Below are positions 1 through 6,867 of a stretch of DNA of 8,459 bases, one piece after another. The notes under the pieces were generated by a model that searched no databases, was not told the origin of the DNA, and saw only the letters and a program-made list of their open reading frames with translations. This DNA comes from Nitrososphaerota archaeon (GTDB lineage: Archaea > Thermoproteota > Nitrososphaeria_A > Caldarchaeales > Wolframiiraptoraceae): contig JAGGVM010000046.1 in NCBI GenBank assembly GCA_021157985.1, positions 1 to 8,459 of the forward strand. The letters run 5' to 3'. A program made the translations under genes and the position numbers. Position 1 is the first letter of the stretch. The number at the start of each line of letters is the position of its first letter.

Positions 1-374
1 TAACGGTCTCACCCGACATGCCCCTGAGAGCCTTGGAAATAATGTTCGAGGAGTATCATCACCGAGGATACCCGGTCGTCGAAAACGGGAGGCTCGTTGG
101 AATAGTCACCTTAGACGACTTGGAGAAAGTTCCGGTTGAGGATAGAAAGTCTGCGAAGGTCAAGGACATAGCATCCGAGAAGCTCGTCGTCACCTATCCC
201 GATGAAAGCGTTCACGAGGCATTGGATAAGATGTTCGCTAACAAGGTTGGAAGGCTTCCAGTAGTCGATAGAGAAAACCCGTCTAAGATCGTTGGGATCG
301 TGTCGAAGCACGATATCCTGAAGGCCTTCGAGATCGCTGCGGAGAGATCACTCTCCCAAGAATTTTTAGAATGA
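1..374 (+). CDS. CBS-domain-pair protein, 3' end only (possibly the tail of a second CLC channel)
   Basis: The reading frame is open from the first base of the window and ends at TGA 372-374, so the true start lies upstream and the ATG at 18 is very likely internal. The visible residues form most of one CBS motif (TVSPDMPL, then RGYPVVENGRLVGIVTLDDL) and one whole second CBS motif (VTYPDES, VGRLPVVD, IVGIVSKHDIL). CBS pairs (Bateman modules) bind adenine nucleotides and regulate attached enzymes or transporters. The second repeat closely resembles the last CBS repeat of the convergent CLC gene 5 nt away: both have PDES, VGRLPVVD, a GI-x3-DI ending and a short Ser/Glu-rich tail. I infer that this may be the regulatory tail of another CLC, but a soluble CBS protein is equally allowed because the N-terminal part is not visible. 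Confidence 0.85.
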   Translation, partial: TVSPDMPLRALEIMFEEYHHRGYPVVENGRLVGIVTLDDLEKVPVEDRKSAKVKDIASEKLVVTYPDESVHEALDKMFANKVGRLPVVDRENPSKIVGIVSKHDILKAFEIAAERSLSQEFLE

Positions 375-379
375 ATGGG

Positions 380-2182
380 TTAAGTTTCCCTCGACACAGC
401 CTCACTCATCCTCAGCTCGTAGACCCTGCCTATATCGCCCCGCGTTATTATCCCTATCAGCCTCCGAGTCTTCGGCGAATCCACGACCGGAAGCCTTCCA
501 ACTTGATAATGGACCATCTTCTCGAACGCTTCGAATAACGATTCATCGGGGCATACGGTGACCACGTTCCTCGTCATCACCTCGCCGACCCGGGTCAGCT
601 CCCTCTTCTCAGGCGATAAGCGGAGGACATCCGAGAAAGTTATCATCCCGACTAAGACCCCGTCCTTGACCACGGGAAGCCCTCGAACCTCGTTCTTCGC
701 CATTATCTCGGCTGCCTTTATCACAGGGTCATCGGGCGAAACCGTTAGAAGCTTCTTCGTCATCGCGTCCGCCACCTTCACTCTTGTCAGGAATGGTACG
801 GCGTATTCGGTCATGTGGGCGGGGGAATCGGATCTCGTCGGGACCTGGCTGATGTATATTGTATGTCTCCCGGTGATCACGTAGGCTATCGCGGTTGAGA
901 GCATCGAGGGGACGATCAGGTTATAGCTCCCGGTCATCTCGCTGACCATTATTATCACGGCGATCGGGACTTTTCCGACGCCGCCGAAGAAGGACATCAT
1001 CCCTATGATCACGTAGGGGGCGGGAGATGCCTCGGGGACTATTCCCAAGGAGTGGAATATCAGCCAGGTCGCCGCGCCTATCATGCCTCCGATGACTAGG
1101 GCTGGTGCGAAGACCCCTCCGCTTCCACCCGATCCAACTGTAAGCGAGGTAGCGATTATCTTCAGGAATATTATGGCGAATACGAGGATCACGGGTATCG
1201 CTGTGAAGTCTCCGAGGATCACCTTCTGAAGCCATCCATAGCTCGTTCCGAGGACGTGGGGGACGAACATCCCTATGAGGCCGAGCGCGGCTCCTCCGAT
1301 CGCGGGCTTAAACACGTTCGGGATCTTCAACCCATCGAAGAAGGCCTTGGCCCCGTAAAACGACTTAACGTAGACTATCCCCATTAACCCGCAGAGGACC
1401 CCGAGGAAACCGTAGAAGATTAGGCTCACTGGATTCGTGAAGACGTATTGTCCGCCTCCCTCGAAGATCGGCTGCCAACCGTAGACCGTTCCGAAGAGGC
1501 TGTAAGCCACCACCGACGCCACGAAGGATGGGACGAGCGCCTCGACCTCGAAGTCATGGAGATAGAGTATCTCGGCGGCGAGTATCGCTCCTCCGAACGG
1601 CGCCTTGAATATCGCGCCTATCCCCGACCCTATTCCCACAGCCACCGCTATCCGCCTATCCCTATCGGTTAACCTGAAGAACTTGCCGACTATCGAGGCG
1701 ACACCCGCCGACGTGAGAGCTATCGGCCCCTCACGGCCAGCGCTCCCACCCGACCCGATCGTAATCGCCGACGCGATCATCTTCACAAACGGAACCCGAG
1801 TCCGTATCTCGCCTCGCTTGTTGTGGAAGGCGTCGATCGCCGCGTCGGTTCCATGGCCCTCGGCCTCGGGGGCGAATAAGTAGACGAGTAAACCGCTTAT
1901 CAGGCCTCCGATCGTCGTGACTATTGGAATTAAATAGGGCATGTCTGGAAACTTGAAGAACGGCTCTCCCTCACCCGCTGGAGCTGGCGGATAATATCCC
2001 GCTAAATCGATTAGGAACGTTTTCGTTGCCATTCTCAGCATCTCGTAAAACGCTATCGCCGAGGCTCCCGCGACGATTCCGATTATCACCGATAAGAGAA
2101 ACCACTTCCTGAAGTATTCCCTCGTGATTATCGTCCTGAACCTCATTCGCGCTTCGCTGAAACCCCTCGAGAACGCCCCCAT
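380..2182 (-). CDS. CLC-family chloride channel/transporter with C-terminal CBS pair
   Basis: A 600-residue voltage-gated chloride channel family protein (EriC/CLC) that moves Cl- or a related anion across the cell membrane. Residues about 25-440 are rich in hydrophobic helices. The filter motifs are visible: GHGTD at 109-113 (in place of GSGIP), GREGP at 149-153 with the gating glutamate E151, and GGSGGVFAPAL at 352-362. Residues about 468-590 are two CBS repeats (GLPVVKDGVLVGMIT and VGRLPVVD...LIGIITRGDI), probably a cytosolic nucleotide-sensing module. After FKAPFGGAILAAE the residue after E204 is Ile205, where the E. coli exchanger has the proton glutamate E203 (alignment from memory). 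The first ATG is favoured over Met13 because a strong GGAGG lies just upstream. The gene is convergent with the CBS-pair gene and divergent from the phosphoesterase gene. Family is certain; channel versus exchanger is open. Confidence 0.96.
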   Translation of the reverse strand: MGAFSRGFSEARMRFRTIITREYFRKWFLLSVIIGIVAGASAIAFYEMLRMATKTFLIDLAGYYPPAPAGEGEPFFKFPDMPYLIPIVTTIGGLISGLLVYLFAPEAEGHGTDAAIDAFHNKRGEIRTRVPFVKMIASAITIGSGGSAGREGPIALTSAGVASIVGKFFRLTDRDRRIAVAVGIGSGIGAIFKAPFGGAILAAEILYLHDFEVEALVPSFVASVVAYSLFGTVYGWQPIFEGGGQYVFTNPVSLIFYGFLGVLCGLMGIVYVKSFYGAKAFFDGLKIPNVFKPAIGGAALGLIGMFVPHVLGTSYGWLQKVILGDFTAIPVILVFAIIFLKIIATSLTVGSGGSGGVFAPALVIGGMIGAATWLIFHSLGIVPEASPAPYVIIGMMSFFGGVGKVPIAVIIMVSEMTGSYNLIVPSMLSTAIAYVITGRHTIYISQVPTRSDSPAHMTEYAVPFLTRVKVADAMTKKLLTVSPDDPVIKAAEIMAKNEVRGLPVVKDGVLVGMITFSDVLRLSPEKRELTRVGEVMTRNVVTVCPDESLFEAFEKMVHYQVGRLPVVDSPKTRRLIGIITRGDIGRVYELRMSEAVSRET

Positions 2183-2189
2183 AGCTCCG

Positions 2190-2198
2190 CTCCCCTCC
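2190..2198 (-). promoter_or_regulatory. Shine-Dalgarno site of the CLC gene
   Basis: On the - strand this reads GGAGGGGAG, ending 7 nt before the ATG at 2182. It is the clearest ribosome binding site in the window and fixes the CLC start. It implies a real 5' leader for this transcript, unlike the neighbouring genes that look leaderless. Confidence 0.7.
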
Positions 2199-2250
2199 GA
2201 GACGAATAGATCCGGATGATAGATCTCCGAGACTTAGTTTTGAAACGCGA

Positions 2251-2267
2251 GATTAATAGTTTAATTC
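2251..2267. promoter_or_regulatory. A/T-rich promoter patch between the divergent CLC and phosphoesterase genes
   Basis: The 113 nt between the two divergent starts is mostly G/C-rich except for GATTAATAGTTTAATTC here. On + the GTTTAATT part is centred about 33 nt before the ATG at 2296, giving a predicted leader of only a few bases. On - the same patch reads with CTATTAAT and could serve the CLC gene with a leader of roughly 45 nt. This is an eye-made call on a degenerate motif. Confidence 0.4.
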
Positions 2268-2295
2268 CTCCGGCGGAGAACTTTCTCCGGAAGAG

Positions 2296-2661
2296 ATGAC
2301 CCCGATCTTCGTCGTGCACGAGCATCACGCGAGGAGAGCAGGCCTCCACTACGATCTAAGGCTCGAGATCGATGGCGTTCTCAAGTCCTGGGCGTTCAGG
2401 AAAGAGCTTCCGGCCAAGCCTGGGATAAAGAGGCTCGGCATACAGCAGCCCGATCACGGATTATGGTACGCCGACTTCGAGGGGGAGATAAAGGAGGGAT
2501 ATGGCGCTGGACTGGTTAAGATCTGGGATAGGGGCGAGTTCAAGCTCGTGAAATACGAGGAAGGGAAGAAGATAGTTTTCGAGGCTTTTGGATCGAAGCT
2601 TCGAGGGAGATACGTGATGATAAACATCGGGAGGGGATGGCTTCTCTTCAAGTCATCCTAA
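2296..2661 (+). CDS. stand-alone LigD-type 3'-phosphoesterase (PE domain)
   Basis: A 121-residue protein that is almost exactly one PE domain of bacterial DNA ligase D. In that family the domain is a metal-dependent enzyme that trims 3'-phosphate or 3'-ribonucleotide ends so that a ligase or polymerase can act. The family motif runs from FVVHEHHARR to LHYDLRLEIDGVLKSWA. Candidate metal and catalytic residues, by comparison with Pseudomonas LigD from memory, are H10, H18, D20, R22, H54 and Y58; H54 and Y58 keep the H-x3-Y spacing of that enzyme. Further matches are FEGEI, YGAGLVKIWDRG and the C-terminal GWLLFK. There is no polymerase or ligase domain and no ku gene nearby, so it acts alone or with partners encoded elsewhere. 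An Ala-Gly pair lies between ARR and LHYD, and EGYGAG is one residue shorter than the usual EGEYGAG. The start is ATG with only a weak GGAAGAG immediately before it. Confidence 0.93.
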   Translation: MTPIFVVHEHHARRAGLHYDLRLEIDGVLKSWAFRKELPAKPGIKRLGIQQPDHGLWYADFEGEIKEGYGAGLVKIWDRGEFKLVKYEEGKKIVFEAFGSKLRGRYVMINIGRGWLLFKSS

Positions 2662-2667
2662 AATAAG
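2659..2667 (+). promoter_or_regulatory. TATA-like box for sufC, overlapping the phosphoesterase stop codon
   Basis: TAAAATAAG begins with the TAA stop of the upstream gene and is centred 27 nt before the TTG at 2690. That is the usual archaeal TATA-to-start distance, so transcription would begin at or very near the first base of sufC. Confidence 0.5.
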
Positions 2668-2689
2668 GCTCAGCCCCATTCACGGTGAA

Positions 2690-3415
2690 TTGCTGAAGAT
2701 CGAGAACCTGCACGTCGAAGTCGGTGATAAGCTTCTCCTCAAGGGAGTTGACCTCGAGATCGGGGAGGGAGAGATCCACGCCCTCTTCGGCCCGAACGCC
2801 TCCGGGAAATCATCGCTCGTCATGTCCATAATAGGCCACCCGAACTACAGGGTCGTCGAGGGAAAGATAATCTTCAAGGGAGTGGACGTGACCGAGAAAC
2901 CGACCTATGAGCGAGTCAGAATGGGGCTGGGTGTCGTCTTCCAGAACCCTCCCAAGATCCAAGGAGTGAAGCTCGGGGAGCTGATAAAGAGGATCTCTAA
3001 GTCAAAGGAGAGGTGGGTGGAGGTTCTCAGGCTTCTCGACAGGCTCAACATAGACAGCGGCCTACTCGAGCGACACATCAACTCCGGCTTCTCCGGGGGA
3101 GAGGTGAAGAGATGTGAGATCGCCCAAGTATTGGCCATGGACCCCGACCTAGTGATCTTGGATGAGCCTGATTCCGGGGTCGACGTGGAGAACTTGGAGC
3201 TGATCGGGAGGGAGCTCTCGGAGTCTCTTAGAGGTAAGTCGGCTCTGATAATAACCCACCACGGATACATCCTCAGATACCTCAAGCCAACTAAAGCACA
3301 TGTGATGTTCAAGGGCTCGATAATCTGCGACGGCGACCCCAAAGTAATATTCGATAGGATAATGAGCGACGGTTACAGGTGGTGTGAGAGATGCAGCTTG
3401 ATGAGGAGAGATTGA
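2690..3415 (+). CDS. sufC: SufC-type ABC ATPase for Fe-S cluster assembly
   Basis: A 241-residue soluble ABC ATPase with no membrane segment. Elements in order are Walker A GPNASGKSS (34-42), Q-loop VFQNPP, signature SGFSGGEVKRCEIAQ, Walker B LVILDEP with D-loop DSGVD, and H-loop ITHHGYILRYL. The SGGE-x-KR signature and the HHGYILRYLKP region are typical of SufC, which binds the SufB scaffold and uses ATP to remodel it during cluster building in the cytoplasm. The start is taken as TTG because MLKIENLHVEV matches the usual SufC N terminus, no ATG or GTG lies in frame upstream, and a TATA-like box lies 27 nt before it. The C-terminal tail has a CxxC (C232, C235) inside the stretch that overlaps the next gene. 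The 25 nt overlap with the SufB gene indicates one transcript and coupled translation. Confidence 0.95.
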   Translation: MLKIENLHVEVGDKLLLKGVDLEIGEGEIHALFGPNASGKSSLVMSIIGHPNYRVVEGKIIFKGVDVTEKPTYERVRMGLGVVFQNPPKIQGVKLGELIKRISKSKERWVEVLRLLDRLNIDSGLLERHINSGFSGGEVKRCEIAQVLAMDPDLVILDEPDSGVDVENLELIGRELSESLRGKSALIITHHGYILRYLKPTKAHVMFKGSIICDGDPKVIFDRIMSDGYRWCERCSLMRRD

Positions 3416-4596
3416 GGAAAGCGCTCAGGAAGCCCGCCGCCTACGGAGCGGATCTAGACTTAGACGAGTTTAGGCTCGAGCCAGGAGGCCGTGTCGAGAT
3501 AAGCGAGGATGTAGCCGGAGCGGGCGTCGAGGTCGGCGTTGACTTCGGCAAGAAAGATAGGCTTACGACCTTCTTCCAAGTTGATCACGAGGTCTTGTAT
3601 AGGGCTGTTCAGAGGCAGTTTCAGGGAGCGGTCGAGCTCCTGACGATAGACGAGGCTTTGGAAAAACATGATTGGGCTCGGGAATACTTCTGGAGGCTTA
3701 AAAGCCCATACGAGGACAAGTACACCGCGCTCAACGCGCTGCACGGTAAGGGAGGATACTTCCTGAGAATCCTCGAGGGAAAGAAGGTTCACGTCCCGAT
3801 TCAGACATGCTTCCTAACCTACTCGAGGGATCTCATCCAGAACGTTCACAACGTCATAATCGCGGAGCCTGGATCGGAGGCTTACATCATAACGGGGTGC
3901 ACGGCTCATAAGGAGGCGGCTAAGGGACTGCATATAGGGGTCACGGAGATATACGTGAAGGAATCCGCGAAGCTCAACTACACGATGATCCATAAGTGGG
4001 GGCCGGGCTTCCACGTCAGACCAAGGACGGGCATCCTGATCGAGGAGAACGCCGAGCTCACCTATAACTACGTGGCCTTGGGATCCGTTGGAAGCTTTCA
4101 GTCCCAGCCCTCGGCTAGGATCACGGGTAGAGGGGGAACCTTCTCAGCCAACAACATAGTCTACCTCGATGGTTCTTCGGATATGGATCTGGGTGGAGAG
4201 GCTTGGATAGAGGCGGAGGGAGGGAGAGCTGAGCTGATAACGAACGCGGTCGTAGCGGGCAGGGCGAAGCTCGTTAACCGGGGGAGAGTAGTCTCCGAAG
4301 CCGATGAGACGAGAGGCCACATCAGCTGTAGGGGGCTGATGCTCTCGGATGAAGCAGAGGTCTCCGCGATCCCATGCCTAACTTCTAGGAAGATGAAGGC
4401 GGAGCTCACTCACGAGGCGGCGATAGGGAAGATATCCGAGGAACAACTGTTTTACCTGATGTCGAGGGGGATATCGAGGGAGGAGGCGGAGTCGCTGATC
4501 GTCAGAGGCTTCCTCGACACGTCTTCCATGAAGCTCCCCGACCACCTGGAGAAAAGCGTCAAGAAGATCGTAGATCTAGCGATAAAGGGATTCTGA
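3391..4596 (+). CDS. sufB: SufB/SufD-family Fe-S cluster scaffold (SufB-like)
   Basis: A 401-residue scaffold of the SUF pathway that receives sulfur and iron and works with SufC. The N-terminal part is helical; the middle (about 120-330) is rich in short beta strands, as in the SufB/SufD beta helix. The C-terminal part carries the family core HEAAIGKISEEQLFYLMSRG and then EEAESLIVRGF. The features look SufB-like: C313 in SCRGLML aligns with the essential E. coli SufB C405, and H341-E342 with its His-Glu pair (alignment from memory). Other cysteines are C140, C170 and C329. It is shorter than bacterial SufB (about 470-495). The ATG at 3391 is fixed by an in-frame TGA two codons upstream; GGTGTGAG precedes it. 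With no sufD, it probably forms a homodimer with SufC, as in the minimal archaeal SUF systems. It is convergent with nagB, with a 20 nt gap. Confidence 0.94.
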   Translation: MQLDEERLRKALRKPAAYGADLDLDEFRLEPGGRVEISEDVAGAGVEVGVDFGKKDRLTTFFQVDHEVLYRAVQRQFQGAVELLTIDEALEKHDWAREYFWRLKSPYEDKYTALNALHGKGGYFLRILEGKKVHVPIQTCFLTYSRDLIQNVHNVIIAEPGSEAYIITGCTAHKEAAKGLHIGVTEIYVKESAKLNYTMIHKWGPGFHVRPRTGILIEENAELTYNYVALGSVGSFQSQPSARITGRGGTFSANNIVYLDGSSDMDLGGEAWIEAEGGRAELITNAVVAGRAKLVNRGRVVSEADETRGHISCRGLMLSDEAEVSAIPCLTSRKMKAELTHEAAIGKISEEQLFYLMSRGISREEAESLIVRGFLDTSSMKLPDHLEKSVKKIVDLAIKGF

Positions 4597-4616
4597 CATC
4601 CATGGATTGATGAAGG

Positions 4617-5405
4617 CTATCTCTCATCTGAGAAAGTTTTTTCATATCTGCCTTTCAGCTTCGACGCGGCTTCCCTGTCTATTATGAAAGTGCAGTCCGG
4701 GTGGTCCTGCAGTATCGATGCGGGGACGTCAGGGGTCTTCGGGCCTTCAACAGCTTTCGCGACCGCCTCCGCCTTGTTCAACCCGCTGGCCAGCAGCAGG
4801 ATCTTCCTCGCCTCCATTATCGTCGCGAGCCCCATGGTTATGGCGTGAGTTGGGACCTCATCCAACGACCCGAAGAACCTCGCGTTATCCCTTCGAGTCG
4901 TCTCCGTGAGCTTCACGACCCTAGTCCTCGAGTTGAAAGGAGATCCGGGCTCGTTGAATCCTATGTGCCCGTTTCGACCGATCCCAAGTAGTTGGAGATC
5001 TATTCCACCGGCCTTCTTTATCGCTTCCTCGTATTCTCTGCAGTGCTTCTCCAAGTCTTCCGCTGTTCCGTCGGGTATGTGGATGTTCTCGCGCTTTATG
5101 TTCACGTGGTTGAAGAGGTGGACGTCCATGTAGTGGTGGTAGCTTTGAGGATGATCGAGTGGAAGCCCGACGTATTCGTCGAGATTGAAGGTGATGACCT
5201 GGCTGAAATCCAATCCCTCCTCCTTATGCATGCGCACCAGCTCCCTATAGCATCCCTCCGGCGTCCCGCCCGTAGCCAATCCCAAGACTATGTTCGGCTT
5301 CGACCTGATCACGTCGGCGATAATCCGCGCCGCAAGCCTGCTCATTTCCCAGTAGTCTTTGGTGATCACTACTTTGATGGACACGCTTTCTGATCCTCCG
5401 CTCAT
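4617..5405 (-). CDS. nagB: glucosamine-6-phosphate deaminase
   Basis: A 262-residue cytosolic enzyme interconverting glucosamine 6-phosphate and fructose 6-phosphate plus ammonia. Family motifs are complete: phosphate loop LATGGTPEGCY (43-53), FNLDEYVGL (73-81) with the general acid/base D76, GIGRNGHIGFNEP (141-153) with H147 and E152, SRTR (159-162), and MGLATIMEA with LLLASG and K211. The length is normal for NagB. The residues aligned with the E. coli GlcNAc-6-phosphate allosteric site (K160, T161) appear not to be kept, so this enzyme is probably not allosteric in that way (inference). It lies downstream of and co-directional with the sugar kinase and nucleotidyltransferase genes, after a 49 nt gap with its own TATA-like box, and is convergent with sufB. 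The start is the ATG at 5405; the box 25 nt upstream and lack of an SD suggest a leaderless mRNA. Confidence 0.96.
   Translation of the reverse strand: MSGGSESVSIKVVITKDYWEMSRLAARIIADVIRSKPNIVLGLATGGTPEGCYRELVRMHKEEGLDFSQVITFNLDEYVGLPLDHPQSYHHYMDVHLFNHVNIKRENIHIPDGTAEDLEKHCREYEEAIKKAGGIDLQLLGIGRNGHIGFNEPGSPFNSRTRVVKLTETTRRDNARFFGSLDEVPTHAITMGLATIMEARKILLLASGLNKAEAVAKAVEGPKTPDVPASILQDHPDCTFIIDREAASKLKGRYEKTFSDER
4622..4642 (+). terminator. possible suf transcript terminator (weak hairpin plus T6)
   Basis: Starting 26 nt after the SufB stop codon, TCTC-ATCT-GAGA can form a 4-bp stem. It is followed within 3 nt by six T residues (4637-4642), and archaeal termination relies mainly on oligo-T. 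The site lies inside the 3' end of the convergent nagB, so it may be coincidental coding sequence. Confidence 0.3.
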
Positions 5406-5424
5406 CGACGTTACGTAGGCGATG

Positions 5425-5434
5425 TAATTAATAT
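5425..5434 (-). promoter_or_regulatory. TATA-like box for nagB
   Basis: On the - strand this reads ATATTAATTA, centred about 25 nt before the ATG at 5405, in the only A/T-rich part of the 49 nt gap behind the kinase gene. Start codon and transcription start would nearly coincide, and no SD sequence is present. Confidence 0.55.
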
Positions 5435-5454
5435 GTTGCTATGCGCGGCGGGCT

Positions 5455-6855
5455 CTACGCGAAGAGCTCCGTGAACCCCTTAGATGGGTAAGTCCTGAAG
5501 AAGGAAGATGACTCCGCGTATTTTCTGAATCGACTCCTATACTCATTTGAGATTTTCTCGATGAACTCTGCTTCCTTTCCTTTCTCGACCACCGCGTACG
5601 CGCTTCCCCCGAATCCCGCTCCGAACCCCGATGCGGCGATCGCCCCGAGTTCGAGGGATCTCTTCTGGAGGAACTCTATTTCATCCACTATGTTCCAGAG
5701 ATATTTCTTCGAGGCTTCGTGGGAGAGGTTCGTGGCCTTTGAGAGGAGCTCGTAGTCTCTGAAGACGTAGGCCTTAACCGCTTGTGGGATGTATTCGGTT
5801 ACCTCGAGGTAGAATTGCTTGAATCTCCCCGGGAGGTCGAGGTCCATCCCCCTTTCGATGTAGCCCGATGTAGCTCGCTCCACCTTCCTCAATATTTCCT
5901 CGGCTTCAAGCCCCTCGTTCTCTTCTAGGATGTGCCTCATCACCGTATGCTCTGTTCCATAGAGCTCGTTGTATTTCTTGACCACGAGCCTGGCGCGCCT
6001 CGACACCAAGTTGTACTTGTACATCGCGTCTCCGGTTTTCTCCGCCTTAACCCCTGAGTACAGTATTATGAAGCTTAGGTCGCTTGGGTAAGCTATGTCG
6101 GCTTTGTGGATTATCGGGGAGAACTGATAGACCGAGAGCATGTTTTGTTTCCCGTTCAGGATTATCGTGTGATCCTCTGATCCCCCGAAGGTCCCGACCC
6201 CTCTCTCGCCGCTAAGGCTCCTGAAGGATTGCCCGTTCTCGATGCAGGCCAGGTACATGGCTAGATCGTTTCTATCTTTGATGTTCTTCTTGAAGACGGG
6301 GTGTTCGAAGATTTCGTTGGGAGCGGAGAAGGCGAAGAAGGTCATTATCATCAGCGCGGATGAACCACTCATTCCGCCGGCCGGCGGGAGATCACACCCG
6401 AACATTATGTCGACGCCTTTGAGGCTTGTTCCGAAGTTCCTGCAAACCCTCTTGACGACCGTCATGGGGTAGTTTCCCCAATCGCCGATCGGCGGCTCGA
6501 TTTTATCCGACACGGGGAAGACCCGTTCTCCATAGCTCGGATCTATCTCCCTTATCCTGACCATTTTCAGGTCGTTCGTCCTCGATACCGCGAAGAATCC
6601 CCGGTCCATCGCGAAGAGTATGCTGTGGCCTCCTGCGTAGTCCGTGTGCTTTCCGAAGACCTCTACCCTTCCGGGGACGAAGAACGCGTAGACCTCGTCG
6701 CTTGGCGATGGATTGAAGGTTTTCTCGAATTCTTCGACGACCCGCGTGAACAGCTTCCGCTTCCTTTCCACGACTTCTTCCTCGCCGCCGAATAGCTTCT
6801 CGTAGTGGGATCTGTCGGAGATCGAGTACTTCAGCTCCTTGAAGGAAGTCGGCAT
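5455..6855 (-). CDS. galactokinase-like GHMP sugar kinase, substrate unknown
   Basis: A 466-residue GHMP-superfamily kinase of the galactokinase type, expected to phosphorylate the anomeric hydroxyl of a sugar with ATP in the cytosol. The galactokinase signature region is PGRVEVFGKHTDYAGG (61-76). The ATP loop is LPPAGGMSGSSAL (156-168, for PxGxGLSSSAA). The acidic motif GGSEDH (224-229) has D228 where galactokinases have the catalytic Asp of MDQ, and the C-terminal glycine motif GAGFGGSAYAVV is present. Lys69 stands where galactokinase has the Glu of GEHTDY that contacts the sugar, so the substrate is probably not simply galactose. It is longer than usual (about 390), with an N-terminal extension of about 50 residues. 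It starts 12 nt after the nucleotidyltransferase stop codon, an operon pair that could make an NDP-sugar. No SD precedes the ATG, so coupled translation is likely. Family sure; substrate unknown. Confidence 0.88.
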   Translation of the reverse strand: MPTSFKELKYSISDRSHYEKLFGGEEEVVERKRKLFTRVVEEFEKTFNPSPSDEVYAFFVPGRVEVFGKHTDYAGGHSILFAMDRGFFAVSRTNDLKMVRIREIDPSYGERVFPVSDKIEPPIGDWGNYPMTVVKRVCRNFGTSLKGVDIMFGCDLPPAGGMSGSSALMIMTFFAFSAPNEIFEHPVFKKNIKDRNDLAMYLACIENGQSFRSLSGERGVGTFGGSEDHTIILNGKQNMLSVYQFSPIIHKADIAYPSDLSFIILYSGVKAEKTGDAMYKYNLVSRRARLVVKKYNELYGTEHTVMRHILEENEGLEAEEILRKVERATSGYIERGMDLDLPGRFKQFYLEVTEYIPQAVKAYVFRDYELLSKATNLSHEASKKYLWNIVDEIEFLQKRSLELGAIAASGFGAGFGGSAYAVVEKGKEAEFIEKISNEYRSRFRKYAESSSFFRTYPSKGFTELFA

Positions 6856-6867
6856 CCGGAGGTCAGA

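Noticed and set aside
18..20. ATG at 18 as the true start of the first gene
   Set aside because: The frame is open upstream to base 1, and the codons before the ATG (TVSPD) belong to the CBS motif, so the gene begins outside the window.
921..1235. 104-codon Arg-rich frame on - inside the CLC gene
   Set aside because: It is a same-strand, shifted-frame shadow of the CLC gene. The CLC frame is continuous through the region, so it is not evidence of a frameshift.
2685..2696. GTG at 2685 as the sufC start
   Set aside because: That frame hits a stop after three codons (GTG AAT TGC TGA). The TTG at 2690 is in the SufC frame.
4965..4973. Asn145 before GH in NagB, where E. coli has Asp141
   Set aside because: As I recall, NGHIGFNEP is common in Bacillus-type NagB proteins, and the other active-site residues are present, so this is a subfamily trait and not a defect.
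4992..5393. 133-codon open frame on + inside nagB
   Set aside because: It is antisense to a fully conserved NagB and shows a Val/His/Leu-rich composition typical of reversed coding sequence.
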